A stretch of DNA of 30,689 nt from Penaeus vannamei (lineage: Eukaryota > Arthropoda > Malacostraca > Decapoda > Penaeidae). Under the pieces are notes generated by a model. It had not been told where the DNA came from, searched no databases, and saw nothing but the letters and a program-made list of their open reading frames with translations. This document shows positions 1 through 10,240 of the stretch, piece after piece (positions within the stretch are counted from its first letter, which is position 1; the number at the start of each line of letters is the position of its first letter). Location of the stretch: positions 17,238,109 to 17,268,797 of the forward strand of contig NC_091582.1 of NCBI RefSeq assembly GCF_042767895.1. Direction: 5' to 3'. A program made the position numbers and the translations under genes.

Positions 1-290
1 TCCGGACAACCCCCCACCCCCACTCCCACCCCCACAGAGAGGCTGCGATTAAGACGTCATCCGAGCAGCCAGCGAGGTCAAAGGTCACCGGCGCTCGGAA
101 CTGTTGTAGTTGACCTCCTGTGGGAACGACCCGGGTCATCATCTGTCATCGTTTCGCGCGTCGGACAGTCGGCATCGTCCTGTAGCGGTCATTAACGTCA
201 ATTTTTTATTTTATTTTATTTCTATTTTTTTTACCTCTCCCTAAAGGTCTTCTCTGATACAGGGATACGCTTATAACATCTGAAGTTTTT
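1..290. other. Unique CpG-containing island with clustered motifs
   Basis: The sequence is of ordinary complexity after a short C-rich start. From 53 to 138 it holds a CRE-like GACGTCAT (53-60), a perfect DR1 (75-87), a lone TGACCT half-site (111-116) and the palindrome GACCCGGGTC (128-137). The end is T-rich and runs into the CT array. No open frame of note and no splice-supported exon was seen. A promoter or enhancer role is inferred from motif density only. Confidence 0.45.
75..87 (+). promoter_or_regulatory. Perfect DR1 nuclear-receptor element
   Basis: AGGTCA-A-AGGTCA is visible: two exact half-sites separated by one base. This is the classical DR1 bound by RXR/USP, HNF4 and COUP/Seven-up type receptors. 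An inverted half-site follows at 111-116 and a half-site palindrome at 128-137. An exact 13-mer is not expected by chance in 30 kb, but occupancy in vivo is unknown. Confidence 0.5.
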
Positions 291-360
291 TTTGTCATGT
301 GTCTTTTTTCTCAATTTATATTCTTCATCTTCATGTTTTTTTCTCGTGCTCTTCTTCGCT

Positions 361-927
<567 letters not shown>

Positions 928-1180
928 CACCACCACCTCTCACTCTCTTTCTACTCCTATATAATTCACTTCTGTAAACATCAATTCATCCAACCGAACC
1001 CGCCCACGAGCAAACCTCATGACACAACCAGCTAGACACTGCACGGTACCGCCACGCCAATGACCTAGCTTAAAAAAAAAGAAAGAAAGAAAAGGAAAAA
1101 AAAATCTTTAGGGGAAAATCCACTTCGCTTTGTCACTGACGATTCTAAGAAAAAAAAAACGAAGGAGAGACAGTGTGTAT
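928..1180. other. Short unique segment with an A-rich tract
   Basis: Mixed sequence that becomes A-rich at 1071-1105 (GAAA-type) and again at 1149-1160. There is no coding signal and no recognisable element. Confidence 0.4.
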
Positions 1181-1714
1181 CTACTCTTCCTCCTCTTTCT
1201 GTTTTTTTTTTCCTGTTTTTTTTTCTTCGTTGTCTATATCATTTCATTCTTCCTTTTTTTGCCTTTTTTTCTTTTTCTTTTCTTTTCTTCGTTGTGTTTA
1301 TCACCATTTCATTCTTCCGCTTTTTCTTGCCTCATCTCCTCTTCCTCCTATTACTACTGCAACTGCTACTTTTTTCTCATCTTTCTTCTCTTTCTCCTTT
1401 TTGTCTCTTTTCTTTCCATTCCTCCTCCTCCTTCCATTCTGATTCTTCTCGTTCTTCCTCCTTCTCACTCCTTCCTCCTCCCCTCCCCCACTCCCCCTCC
1501 CCCCTCCTCCTCTCCTCCTTCTCACTCTCTTCCTCCTCTTCCTCTACCTCCTCCTCCTACTCCTTCCCTCCTCTCCTCCTCCTCCTCCATCACCTCCTCC
1601 TCCTCCTACTCCTCCTCCTCCTCCTCCTCCTCCTCCTCCTCCCCACTCCTCCTCCCTCCCCTCCCTCCTCCTCCTCCCCCTCCCCCTCCCCCTCCCCCTC
1701 CTCCTCCTCCTCCT
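1181..1714 (+). repeat. Pyrimidine tract grading from TTC/T-rich to (TCC)n and (CCCCCT)n
   Basis: The left half is T-rich with TTTC and TTCC. From about 1425 it becomes TCC trinucleotide, with a clean (TCC)n around 1605-1640, a CCCCCT series near 1676-1700 and (TCC)n to 1714. Translations are poly-Ser, Leu or Pro in every frame. No genes were seen. Confidence 0.9.
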
Positions 1715-1867
1715 ACCGCCGAGTCACCGCGTCAGGTGGCGACCGCGAGGCCCATTATGCAGCATCACTTTCGAAAAACGTTTCTCTATGGCAACAAAAC
1801 AAAACAAAATAAATAAATAAATATAAAAAACTAAGAAATGTATAGACAGATAAACGTAACGCATGAT
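1715..1867. other. CpG-rich spacer, then AT-rich
   Basis: A short unique spacer: the first 75 bases are CpG-rich, followed by A-rich AAAT/AAAC repeats near 1795-1830. Nothing recognised. Confidence 0.35.
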
Positions 1868-2175
1868 GCATAAAAAAGAAGAAAACCAAAAGGGAAAAAG
1901 AAAGAAGAAGAAGAAGAAGAAGAAACCAATAAAGAAGAAGAATAAGAAGACCAATATAGAAGAAAAAAAGTAGAATAATAATAATAAGACCAATAAAGAA
2001 GAAGAAAAAGTAGAAGAAAACCAAAATAGAAAAAGAAAGAAAGAAGAAGAAAACCAAAAGAGGAAAAGAAAGAAGACGAAAACCAAAAGAGAAAAAGAAA
2101 GAAAGAAGAAAACCAAAAGAGAAAAAGAAAAAGAAAGACGAAGAAAAAGAAAGAAGAAAACCAATAAAGAAGAAC
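1868..2175 (+). repeat. A/G-rich degenerate minisatellite with ACCAA spacers
   Basis: GAAGAA and GAAAGA runs are punctuated about every 25-45 bases by ACCAATA or AACCAAAAG. The spacer recurs at least nine times, so this is a degenerate tandem repeat with variable unit length rather than a plain GAA microsatellite. The + strand is almost purely purine apart from the spacers. Confidence 0.75.
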
Positions 2176-2335
2176 AACAAAAAACCCGTGAATGACACCA
2201 GCGAAGTCCGGAGGCGCAGGGAAGTAAAACAGCGCTCCTTTCGCGTCCGACGAGCGGTAACGGCGCTTAACGTCCCGACCATGTCTTCTTTGGATTCATT
2301 TCAGGCGCTGCCGGGCTGACCAGACGCCGGCGCTC
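2176..2335. other. CpG-rich unique island
   Basis: A balanced-composition island rich in CpG, unlike its repeat flanks. It contains an acceptor-like TTGGATTCATTTCAG at about 2290-2304 followed by GC-rich sequence, but the downstream frame closes quickly and no donor was found. No coding call is made. Confidence 0.35.
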
Positions 2336-2640
2336 TCTTTCTCTTTCCTTTTCCTTCCTATTTCTTTTTTTCTCTATCTTTTTTCTTTTCTTTCTTTCTT
2401 TTTTCTTTCTCTCTCTCTCTTTCTCTCTTTCTTTCTTTCTCTCTCTCTCTCATTCTCTTATTCTTCTCTTTCTTTTTTTCTTACTTTCTTTCTCTCTCTC
2501 TTTTTTTCTTTCTTTCTGTCTCTCTCGTTCTCCAGTTCTCTTTCTTTTTTCTCTCTCTCTTTCGTTCTCCAGTTCTCTTTTTCTTTCTCTCTCTCTCGTT
2601 CTCCAGTTCTCTTTTTCTTCTCTCTGGTTGCCTCTATCTC
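2336..2640 (+). repeat. CT/CTTT tract containing a 3-copy ~35-bp tandem repeat
   Basis: CTTT and CT microsatellite DNA. Within it CGTTCTCCAGTTCTCTT recurs at 2526, 2563 and 2597 (periods 37 and 34), separated by T-rich then CT-rich linkers. The minus-strand open frame here is Arg/Lys/Glu repeat translation. Confidence 0.85.
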
Positions 2641-2692
2641 TTCCTCCGTGTGTGCGTGTGTGTACGTATGCGTGTGCGTGCGTGCTTCCCTA
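2641..2692 (+). repeat. Degenerate (GT)n/(GTGC)n
   Basis: About 50 bp of alternating purine-pyrimidine GTGTGC/GTACGT repeats, a potential Z-DNA former. Confidence 0.75.
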
Positions 2693-3534
2693 CGTATGTA
2701 TAGAGCCGAGGGACTCATTAAGAGTCTTCAGAGCGCCAGCGTATGATTCGCCTCCTGGACCGAGACCCGACTGAGGACCTTCCTGAATACCCTCTTAATC
2801 AGCCGAGGAATTTATGGGTCATTGAGACCTGCGCGTTGAAATGCAGTGACACCACCTGCGCAAAACTTCCTTTGTTCATACAAGGATTTTTTTTCCCTCT
2901 GATGTACACGCTCCATGAGGAGGGTACGAATTCCAACCGAACTCCGAACATTATTGCAATTTGTGAACGGAAGGGAGAAGACTTATTATCTCAATAAATG
3001 TGACCTTTTTTTTTTTATCCCAATGACATTTCTAAGGGTTCGTTTCGTCCTTTCCGATCTGGCAACAGCGCTCACACGGGTGAGGGATGGACGTCACAGT
3101 TACTCAAGTTTGCCGCAACTTTTGTACCTTTTTTTTTTCTTTCTAATTTCTCGTCCTGCGGAACAGCAACTTTTTACTATACACTTCGCTGCGCTTCACA
3201 TCCATCAACTGGAGATGATATTTCATGTCTTGTTTGTTCCTTCTACTGCTTTTAGAAGAATGATATAACCTGTCATTTTCCCGCCAAAACGAAATTCCAG
3301 AAAAAAAAGAGATACAGCACATTTTCCCGACTTCATGTTGTTTTTTAAAGCATCGATCTGAGATTCAATACATTTTCCATTGATCAAGTTTCTTTTACTT
3401 TTAGTTACAATCAATCGAAATTTATTAGCGCAATTAAGTCACGCTCTATTAAATACGAAGACACATAAATGATATATGGTAATTGAGCTAAAAATTAAAA
3501 ACGAACAAAAATAACGAAAGTCAAGTATTAATCA
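2693..3534. other. Unique region without a supported gene
   Basis: Ordinary sequence, GC-moderate to about 2860 and AT-rich after. An 84-codon open frame (2743-2997, +) has no low-complexity bias but no family resemblance that I can recognise; its TAA lies inside an AATAAA at 2993-2998 followed by a T-run. That arrangement could be a polyadenylation site, but AATAAA is common by chance. The T-runs at 2886-2895 and 3128-3140 argue against exon sequence. Confidence 0.35.
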
Positions 3535-3804
3535 AGTGACAGTAATAAAAAAAGGAAGAAGGGGAGACAGAATAAACAACGAGAAAGCAAGAAGGCAAAG
3601 ATGAACGCAAGACAGAAACAGAAATGTAAAGAAAACCGAAAAGAAAAAAAAAGTAATGATGGAAAGATGAAAGGAAAGAGCAAGTGGTATTGCAAAAAAT
3701 GAGAGATAAAAATAAACAGCAACAGTTGCAATAATAAGAATTGCAATAAATGAAAGCATGAGGAAGGTAAATGGAGCAATTGAAAATTAAATGTAGAACA
3801 GTGT
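3535..3804 (+). other. A/G-rich low-complexity stretch
   Basis: The + strand is strongly purine-biased (GAAA, GGAAAG, AATAA) without a fixed period. Open frames on the minus strand are Phe/Leu/Ser-rich products of this bias. Confidence 0.5.
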
Positions 3805-3833
3805 GTGTGATAGAGAGAGAGATGGAGATAGAA

Positions 3834-3868
<35 letters not shown>

Positions 3869-3945
3869 ATGCGCGTGCGTGCACGTGTACTTGTGAGCCT
3901 ACGAACGCGAACACGAATACAGACTAAACACAAATGAAAAGACAG

Positions 3946-3977
<32 letters not shown>

Positions 3978-3990
3978 ACACACTCCCACA
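3805..3990 (+). repeat. Compound (GATA)/(GA)n and (CA)n microsatellites
   Basis: GATAGA and (GA)n from 3808 to 3868 are followed by a GTGC-type alternating stretch and by (CA)n at about 3946-3984. The two dinucleotide arrays are separated by about 75 bases of mixed A-rich sequence. Confidence 0.9.
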
Positions 3991-4043
3991 AGCCAAAGAG
4001 ACGAACACGAAGCGAAGAGAAACAGAGGCCGATAAAAAGAAAA

Positions 4044-4116
4044 GGGGGGGGGGTGGAGGAGAGGGAGGGAGGAGAGGAGAGAGAGGAGAGGAGGGAGGAG
4101 GGGGGGGTAGGGGAGG
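4044..4116 (+). repeat. G-rich tract, G-quadruplex-capable
   Basis: A run of ten G opens the tract. GGA and GGGA repeats follow, then a run of eight G and a run of four G. More than four runs of three or more G lie within 75 bases, which meets the usual quadruplex pattern. Confidence 0.7.
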
Positions 4117-4279
4117 CTCAGAGACCTTGAGCGACGCCTCCGACCACATCATGGCTCAACAATACCGCTAAAATCACTCGGTTTCCCTCTCGAGTGAGAT
4201 TTTTTTTGCGGCCACAGATATATTTTCTGGTCTACAGGAAAATGAAGTCATAACGAAATACGAATGATCCTTATTATTA

Positions 4280-4478
4280 CATACATACACACATATATAC
4301 GTATATATAATATTATATATATATATATACAAACATATGTATATACATATATATGACATGTATGTGTGTATGTATGTATACGTATGTGTGTGTAAGTGTG
4401 TGTGTGTGCTTCTGCGTGTGCTTGCGTGCGTGCGTGTGCTTGCGCGTGTGTTTGCGTGCGTGTGTGTACATATATGTC
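4280..4478 (+). repeat. (TA)n to (TG)n alternating purine-pyrimidine tract
   Basis: Dominated by ATAC and TATA to about 4350, then TATG, GTGT and TGCGTG repeats to 4478. Almost the whole stretch alternates purine and pyrimidine. Cys-Val and His-Thr open frames on both strands are artefacts. Confidence 0.85.
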
Positions 4479-4678
4479 ATTGTCTTTACCAATTACCCTC
4501 AAATAATCCAAAATCACTTCACTATCCTCCAACTAATATATCAACCTTATTTAATTCACAATCTCGCAGATATTCGTCCTTCCACACCATATAACACCAT
4601 TTCACCCCACGCTGACCCACCCTTCATTACACATGCAAAAAGAAAGAAAGAAAAAAAAAAACAATAAAGCTTCACATT
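4479..4678. other. AT-rich unique spacer
   Basis: No gene seen. A short GAAA/A-run lies at 4640-4660 and AATAAA at 4663-4668, immediately before the 50-bp array. Confidence 0.35.
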
Positions 4679-4876
4679 TATAAACTTTTCTACTGATGAC
4701 ATGATTTTCAATTTTCTTCTCTTGCCTATATAAACTTTTCTACTGATGACATGATTTTCAATTTCTTTCTCTTTCTTATATAAACTTTTCTACTGATGAC
4801 ATGATTTTCAATTTCTTTCTCTTGCCTATATAAACTTTTCTACTGATGACATGATTTTCAATTTCCTTCTCTTGCC
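4679..4876 (+). repeat. Four-copy 50-bp tandem repeat
   Basis: Units begin at 4679, 4729, 4779 and 4829 with an exact 50-bp period. The first ~30 bases of each unit, TATAAAC through GATTTTCAATTT, are identical; only the CT-rich tail differs (CTTGCC or CTTTCT). Each junction recreates TATATAAAC. High identity implies recent expansion. Because 50 is not a multiple of three, the array is not a coding repeat. Confidence 0.95.
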
Positions 4877-4960
4877 GTTAGAGATGTCACGCTGAGATCA
4901 AAGGGTCATGAATATATCACTGCGCGGGTGACATTATGAATGCCAACGAGGAAATTTAGT
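4877..4960. other. Short unique spacer
   Basis: Contains AGATCAAAGG, a match to the TCF/LEF site class, running into GGGTCA. Chance occurrence is quite possible. Confidence 0.3.
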
Positions 4961-5002
4961 GGGGGGAGGGGGAGGGGGAGGGGGGAAGGGGAGAGGGGGG
5001 GG
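4961..5002 (+). repeat. G-rich (GGGGGA)n, G-quadruplex-capable
   Basis: Six or more runs of four to nine G, separated by single or double A, in 42 bases. Confidence 0.8.
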
Positions 5003-5054
5003 AGTTGTCGAAATATGACAAAACTTAAAAAGGGGAAAGAAAGAGGAAAGGGTT

Positions 5055-5102
5055 GATTCTCTTTGTCTCTCTTTCTCTCTCCTCTCCTCTCTCCACTCTC
5101 TT

Positions 5103-5137
<35 letters not shown>

Positions 5138-5535
5138 TTCTCTTTCTTTCCTTTCTTTCTTCTTTCATTCTTTCTTTCTTTTTCTCTCCTTCTTCTTTCT
5201 TTTTCTCCCTCTTATTCCTCTCCATCCTCTTCCTCTCACTATTCCTCACTTTCACCCTCCTCCTCCTCATCCACTAGCTTATTTTCATATGCGCCTCCAC
5301 CCTTTCCTCCCTCCTCCTCCCTCTTCTTCTCCTCCCCCTTTCTTCCTCTCCTTCTCCCACCTCCTCCTGTTCCTCCTCCTCCCCCCTCTCTTCCTCTCCC
5401 ACTCCCTCCTCCTCCCCCCTCTCTTCCTCTCCCTCTCCCTCCTCCTCCCCCCTCTCTTCCTCTCCCTCTCCCTCTCCCTCCTCCTCTCCCTCTTTTTTCT
5501 CCTCCTCCTCCCTCCCTCTCTTTCCTTCCTCTCAT
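5055..5535 (+). repeat. Pyrimidine tract with (CT)n, TTTC and a 33-bp CCT repeat
   Basis: (CT)n lies at about 5107-5134, TTTC/TTCC repeats to 5275, then CCT-rich sequence. CCCCCCTCTCTTCC recurs at 5381, 5414 and 5447, giving a 33-bp period. Because 33 is divisible by three the frames stay open (Pro-Leu-Ser repeats), which explains the long ORFs without implying a gene. Confidence 0.9.
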
Positions 5536-5754
5536 CACCTAACCTGACTCCTCAATCTCACCCCTCAATCTCAGTCGCAGTGAATCAGACCCAATTTGAA
5601 ATTACGTCGAAGATATGCGACTTATGTGCAACGTGTAACACCATAATATCGGCGGAGAAACGATAAAATGTCTAAAAATAAAGGATGCAAGTCACCGTTT
5701 TCTTTTTTTTCCATCCGGGACACTCTCGGCCACAGAAAACGGAACTGACCAACG
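5536..5754. other. Unique spacer
   Basis: Begins with a small direct repeat of CCTCAATCTCA (about 5550 and 5564), then moderate-complexity sequence with AATAAA near 5678. No supported gene. Confidence 0.35.
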
Positions 5755-6050
5755 TGGAAGAAGAGGAAGGAGAGGAGGAAGAAGGAGGAGAAGGAGATGG
5801 AAAAAGAGGAGGAGGAGAAGAAGAAAAAGAAGAGAGGAGCAAGGAGGAGAAGGAGATGGAAGAGGAGGAGGAGGAGAAGGAGGAGGAGGAGGATGAGAAG
5901 AAGGAGGAGGAGGATGAGAAGAAGAAGGAAGAAGAAGAAGAAGAAGAAGAAAAAGATAAAGAAGGAGGAGGAGGAGGAGGAGGAGGAGGAGAAGAAGAAG
6001 AAAAAGAAGGAGTAGAAAAAGGACGACAGAGAAAAAAGGAAAAGAATTGT
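5755..6050 (+). repeat. (GGA)n/(GAA)n purine tract
   Basis: About 295 bases of almost pure purine on the + strand, mainly GGA and GAA with GATGAGAAG interruptions at about 5891 and 5912. It reads as poly-Glu/Lys/Arg on + and poly-Ser on minus. The reciprocal orientation to most tracts in the window is notable. Confidence 0.92.
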
Positions 6051-6600
6051 AAAGAGCTATGAAGCAACAATATAACGGTCACTTATTTCCCATGGCAGCG
6101 GTTGAACACAACAAAGTAATCCACAAAAGCAATTATCAATATGGACGCTTTTATGCATGATAGTCACAGAAGTACAAAACTACAACCAAATATCGAAGTG
6201 TGTTTGAAACTTGATGTGTTTATGTATGTAATCGTTACAATATTTGTAATGTTCAAATGTGCATGTGCATAAACATATATATCCCATGTTTGTATTTTAT
6301 TTTCATTTGTCTTTATACGTACAACTATATACTGTACCCAACACATAATCTGATTATCTATCTATTTGACTATCTGTGTTTGTACATATAACCATCTACT
6401 GTATCTAACATGTGCTTCCTAAACAGACCATACCTATATTTATCCTTCTAGCTATCCGTTTCTAACCATCCATGTGTATCTGCCTTAATACGTATAAGCA
6501 TATACTGTATCCAATCTGTTCTCCATAAATGCATTACAAAAATGAAGTCGGAAAAGATGCATATTTCAGGCAATCCTAACTTACTCTTCGGAGCTATTTT
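6051..6600. other. AT-rich unique region with diverged repeats
   Basis: Mostly unique AT-rich DNA. A diverged motif of the form ACRTAYAA-CATATACTGTATCCAA recurs near 6319, 6384 and 6490, followed each time by pyrimidine-rich sequence, suggesting an old and decayed tandem repeat. No open frame with coding character. Confidence 0.4.
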
Positions 6601-6723
6601 CTCTCTCTTTCTCGCATTCTTTTTTTCTCTTTCTCTCTCTCTCTCTCTCCCTCTCCCTCCGTCTCTCCTTCCCTCTCGCTCTCCCTCTCTCTCCCTCTCC
6701 CACTCCCTCCCTCCCTCCCTCTC
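6601..6723 (+). repeat. (CT)n/(CCCT)n pyrimidine tract
   Basis: CT dinucleotides to about 6650, then CCCTCTCC and CCCT units to 6723. Confidence 0.9.
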
Positions 6724-7737
6724 GCCGACACTGTGGCTTGTGAAAATGAAGATATATATATTATATATTCAAACACCTCCTGAAGGAGATTGGAGTGTGA
6801 GTAAGAGACACTTCCATTTCCTGATTTCATTACGGGCCCCCATTCTTCCCTCGTCGAACAGGAAATGTTTATATTCCAAAGCGAAGTAGCGGTGATTATG
6901 ATAACGCTTTGAAAAATCGATTTACAAAAGGGAAAGAGAAATACCCGGTAATATAGGGAGATTTGATTAGCAGAAAAGAAAGAGAAGAAATAAGAAAAAA
7001 TGGTTTAGCGCCGTAGAGCATGGTATCCGCGCGGCCTCATTCACCACCCCGGCGCGTCGCCTCTGGCTGGATGTGAAGTTCGCTCTCCAACTGCCCTTAG
7101 TAACTGTGCTTCTGCAGTTTCATTTTCACATCTTGAACGCTGCGGTAACATTCTCATTGTTATTCATCGTTTATTTTTTTCGGGGGTCAATGTTAATATC
7201 ACGGCTGTAAAGTAAGGTTAATGAGAGAGTATTAATTTTTGTTTTCGTTAACGACCGGTCGCAGCTGAACTCGTATCGAAAGCAACGAACGGGGAGGAAA
7301 AAAAAGCGAAATAGGGAAGTTAGCTTATAAACTCTACAACTTCGCTCTCTAGAACAGAAAATGTAGGTTACGAGACCTTTAAATTCTGGAGATGTTGAGA
7401 GAGACCGCGAGCACAATGGGGCATAACTTCCCCCGCGCTCTCTCGCCGTGTTGTATATTACCTCGGATTTCCTGCCTTTAAAACTCATTAAAACAATCAT
7501 ACATTAAGGGAAAAAAAAAGTTTCTAAAGTCGGCCATAAGTTGCCATAGCGTAGAAAAGGTAGCTTAGGCACAAGAAACACGAAATCTGTAAAATCTGTT
7601 TACTATTTCTCTACCAGTACCCTGTATGCCCCGCGGTCGAAAAATATGCACATAAACTAAGAAATAAATGGGTCGACATGTGGACAGTCTGCGTGAAATA
7701 AAGGCTGAGATATTTATATAGAATTTGGGAAATGGAA

Positions 7738-7738
<1 letters not shown>
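6724..7738. other. Longest unique island; no supported gene
   Basis: About 1 kb of ordinary complexity with a CpG-rich core at 7008-7085. A 109-codon minus-strand frame (7171-7500) has no recognised motif. No tRNA or rRNA pattern was found. The sequence becomes AT-rich to either side. This is one of the better places to look for an exon or regulatory element with external data. Confidence 0.4.
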
Positions 7739-7791
<53 letters not shown>

Positions 7792-7821
7792 TGAGAGTAA
7801 GAGAGAGAGAGAGAAAGAGAA

Positions 7822-7854
<33 letters not shown>

Positions 7855-7862
7855 GACAGATT
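7739..7862 (+). repeat. Compound (CA)n(GA)n(GACA)n microsatellite
   Basis: About 17 CA units (7741-7774) switch directly to GA, run through AGAGTAAG-type interruptions, and end in GACA tetranucleotides at about 7837-7860. Confidence 0.95.
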
Positions 7863-8312
7863 GACTGCGAAAAATAACGAAAGAAAGCAAGAAACAGCAT
7901 GCACCGGAGAGGGAGACGGGGAAAGAGAGAGAAAACAAGCGAGTCCCCCAAAATGAATGGGCCAGACTCCTCACAGCAAGAGTAAACAACACAAGAGAGA
8001 AGACTCATGAACGACACAGGCTTAAGGTTCGAGATTTGCTTTTCCGGCTGGCTGGCTGGGTCAAAGTGCGTGCGTGCGTGAATGAGCGCGCGCAACGAGG
8101 TTCACTCATGAATTATTTCAACACCCGCAAACGAGTACAAGCCACGGACGAGTTTGGGAAATTAAAATCGCCGAATCCAGATCAGCAATGGCGGGTGTAT
8201 TATTTACAGGTGGCAGCACTGTCGCGGCAACCAGCGTGTCTCTCGCCCTGAGCGCTCCAAGTTCACGGCCCGGGTGACTGGTTCACTTTTTGCTGTGGCA
8301 GGACCGCGCTAT
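7863..8312. other. Unique island, CpG-rich at its right end
   Basis: Mixed sequence with short GCTG and GTGC repeats at 8045-8080. From 8130 to 8310 it is CpG-rich and free of simple repeats. A 71-codon frame (8036-8251) has no recognisable family. No gene called. Confidence 0.35.
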
Positions 8313-8862
8313 CCTCCTCCTCCTCCTCCTCCTCCTCCTCCTCTTCCTTCTCTTACTCCTCTCTTTTTTTCTTCTCCTTATTGTTATTACTCTTCATCTC
8401 TTGATCCCCTTTCCTTATCTTTTATTTTTCTTATTCTTATTCTTATCTCTTGATACTTTTTCCTTATCTTCCTTCTCTTTTTACCCCCTCCTCCTCTTCT
8501 TTCTCCTCTCCCCGCTACCGCCAACACCATCTCCACCTTTACCACCTTCCTTCTACTTCGCCATCACCAATTCTACATCCCTCCCTCTCACCACCTCTAT
8601 CTCCCCCGCCACTTCCACCACCTCCACCTCCCCTCTTCTCCCCTCACCACCACCTCTCCCCCTACCACCTCTACCTCCCCACACCACCTCACCTCACCCC
8701 CCTCACCACCACCACCACCTCTCCCCCCACCACCTCTACCTCCCTCCCCCTCCTCTACCTCCACCACCTCCTCCCCCACCACCACACACCTCTACCTCCT
8801 TCCCCTCCTCCCCCCACCACCACCTCCACCTCCTCCCCTTCCAACTGACCACACTTCCCTCC
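8313..8862 (+). repeat. (CTC)n, TTAT/CTT and (CACCTC)n pyrimidine-rich tract
   Basis: Starts with about 10 CTC triplets, passes through TTATTC repeats, and from 8520 becomes CCACCTC-type trinucleotide mixtures to 8862. The long + frame reads Leu, Ser, Pro, His and Thr repeats and is not credible as protein. Confidence 0.88.
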
Positions 8863-9235
8863 CCAGAGAGAGAGAGAGAGAAAAAAAAAGGTTCTGCCGG
8901 CCACCGTCACCCCGTCAAAAAGCGCCAGGGAGAATGTGCAAATGGAGGGGGAGGCGAATTTTGGGGCGAGGCGCGAACACCGCCAAGTCATGTCTCTTTC
9001 GTCACGGATTACTCTTTTCTTCTTTTTTTTTTTTTACTTTCTTCACCGGCGGCTGTCATAACACGAATCGTACATGTCACTTCGCCGCTCTTATTCATTC
9101 GGGCCGTATGGCAGTTCTCTGTCTGGTCTGTCGATCTGTCTGTTGTCTGTCTCTGCCTGTGTGTATGTGTCTTGTCTTTTGTCCTGTCTGTGTTGTTTAG
9201 CTTGCCTTGTCTTGTCTATTATGTCTGCGTGGCTT
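8863..9235. other. Unique segment passing into TGTC repeats
   Basis: Begins with (GA)n and A9, then CpG-rich unique sequence to about 9110, then degenerate GTCTG/TTGTC repeats to 9235. Nothing recognised. Confidence 0.4.
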
Positions 9236-9430
9236 GAGTTGTCTTGTCTGTCTTTCTCTCTTTCTCTCCATCTCTCAATCTCTTTCAATCTCTCTCCCTC
9301 CCTCCCTCCCCCTCCCCCTCCTCCCCTCCCCTCCCCTCCCCCTCCTTCCCTCCCCTCCCCCCTCCCCCTCCTCCATCCTCCCTCTCCCCCTTCTTCTCTT
9401 TTATTCCTTTTCCCTCCCGCTCCCCCCCCT
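9236..9430 (+). repeat. TTTCTC then (CCCT)n tract
   Basis: Pyrimidine-only sequence with CCCCTCC and CCCT variants. Open frames on both strands are composition artefacts. Confidence 0.85.
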
Positions 9431-9462
9431 CTGCGAGAAAGCAACCCTGTCGCCCCCAACCC

Positions 9463-9489
9463 ACACCCGGCGAACCTTCCTCCGGGTGT
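9463..9489. other. GC-rich hairpin
   Basis: ACACCCGG (9463-9470) pairs with CCGGGTGT (9482-9489) around an 11-base loop. The stem is perfect and 75% GC. No T-run follows immediately and function is unknown. Confidence 0.5.
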
Positions 9490-9532
9490 AGAGTGTACCT
9501 TCCCGCCGTCAAACGTGATGTAACACGAATGC

Positions 9533-9558
9533 AAAAAAAAAAAAAAAAAAAAAAAAAA
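9533..9558 (+). repeat. Poly(A) tract of 26
   Basis: An uninterrupted run of A. No SINE-like head or target-site duplication was recognised upstream, so this is recorded only as a homopolymer. Confidence 0.9.
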
Positions 9559-9679
9559 TTGGAAACACATCAAGCTCTTTCATAGAAGTTAAACAATGCG
9601 GGTCTTGACAGCTTCCGTTGGTTCGTCTTGGGAAATAACATTCCTTTTAAATATTCACATCACGGGTCGTGGAAATCTA

Positions 9680-10130
9680 TTCCTGTTTGGTTTTGTTTTC
9701 CTTCTTTTCCTACTTCTTCTTTTCTTCGTATTCCTCTTCTTATTTTTTTCTTTGTTTCATTCTCTTCAATTACGTGCCTTTCATTTTTTTTTCTTTTCTT
9801 TTTGCTATTCCATTTACATTCTATTCTCATTCTTCCTATTTTTTTATTTCACCATTTTTCTTCTTTCATTTTCTTTCCCACCACTCTTCTTCTTTCGTTC
9901 TCTCATTTTACGTCTTATTCCCTATCATTTTCATCATTCTTCGTATTCGCTTTCTCTTCTCTCATTTTTCTTCTTATTCCCTATCCTTTTCATCATTCTT
10001 CTTATTAGCTTTCCCTTCTCTCATTTTTCTTCTCATTCCCTATCATTTTCACCATTCTTCTTATTCATTTTCTTCTTCTCCTCCTCCTTCTTTTCCTTAA
10101 ATCCTCCAGCCTTGGGATTTCTGGACTACC
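9680..10130 (+). repeat. T-rich pyrimidine tract with a 59-bp tandem repeat
   Basis: TTTC, TTCT and ATTC sequence. From about 9892 to 10075 three units with a 59-bp period share CCCTAT at 9920, 9979 and 10038 and the pattern CTCATTTT-TTCTTATTCCCTATC-TTTTCATCATTC. Leu/Phe/Ser frames are artefacts. Confidence 0.8.
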
Positions 10131-10240
10131 CATTCCCCCCATTTCCTAGGACTGGGCTTCGCGTAACAACCCGTTTCTGAATGTCCGAATGAAGTAACAA
10201 CCTCTTTCTGGCAACTCTTTCGTTGAATCGTTCTCCTCCC
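10131..10240. other. Short unique spacer with a 31-bp duplication
   Basis: GTAACAACC followed by TTTCTG occurs at 10163 and 10194, a two-copy diverged direct repeat. Confidence 0.4.

Noticed and set aside
2743..2997. 84-codon frame ending inside AATAAA
   Set aside because: Composition is normal but no domain, splice signal or homologue can be recognised; frames of this length are expected by chance.
4690..4705. CTGATGA in the 50-bp repeat as a C/D-box snoRNA signal
   Set aside because: The box C consensus purine is absent, no box D and no flanking stem at proper distance.
7008..7085. tRNA-like sequence in the CpG-rich core
   Set aside because: No GGTTCRA B-box and no cloverleaf pairing.
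7171..7500. 109-codon minus-strand frame in a unique island
   Set aside because: No recognised motif and no conserved flank; kept as unique DNA only.
8290..9237. 315-codon + frame
   Set aside because: Leu/Ser/Pro/His/Thr product of CTC and CCACC repeats for most of its length.
9533..9558. Poly(A) as the tail of a SINE or retrogene
   Set aside because: No A/B box, no gene-like body and no target-site duplication recognised.
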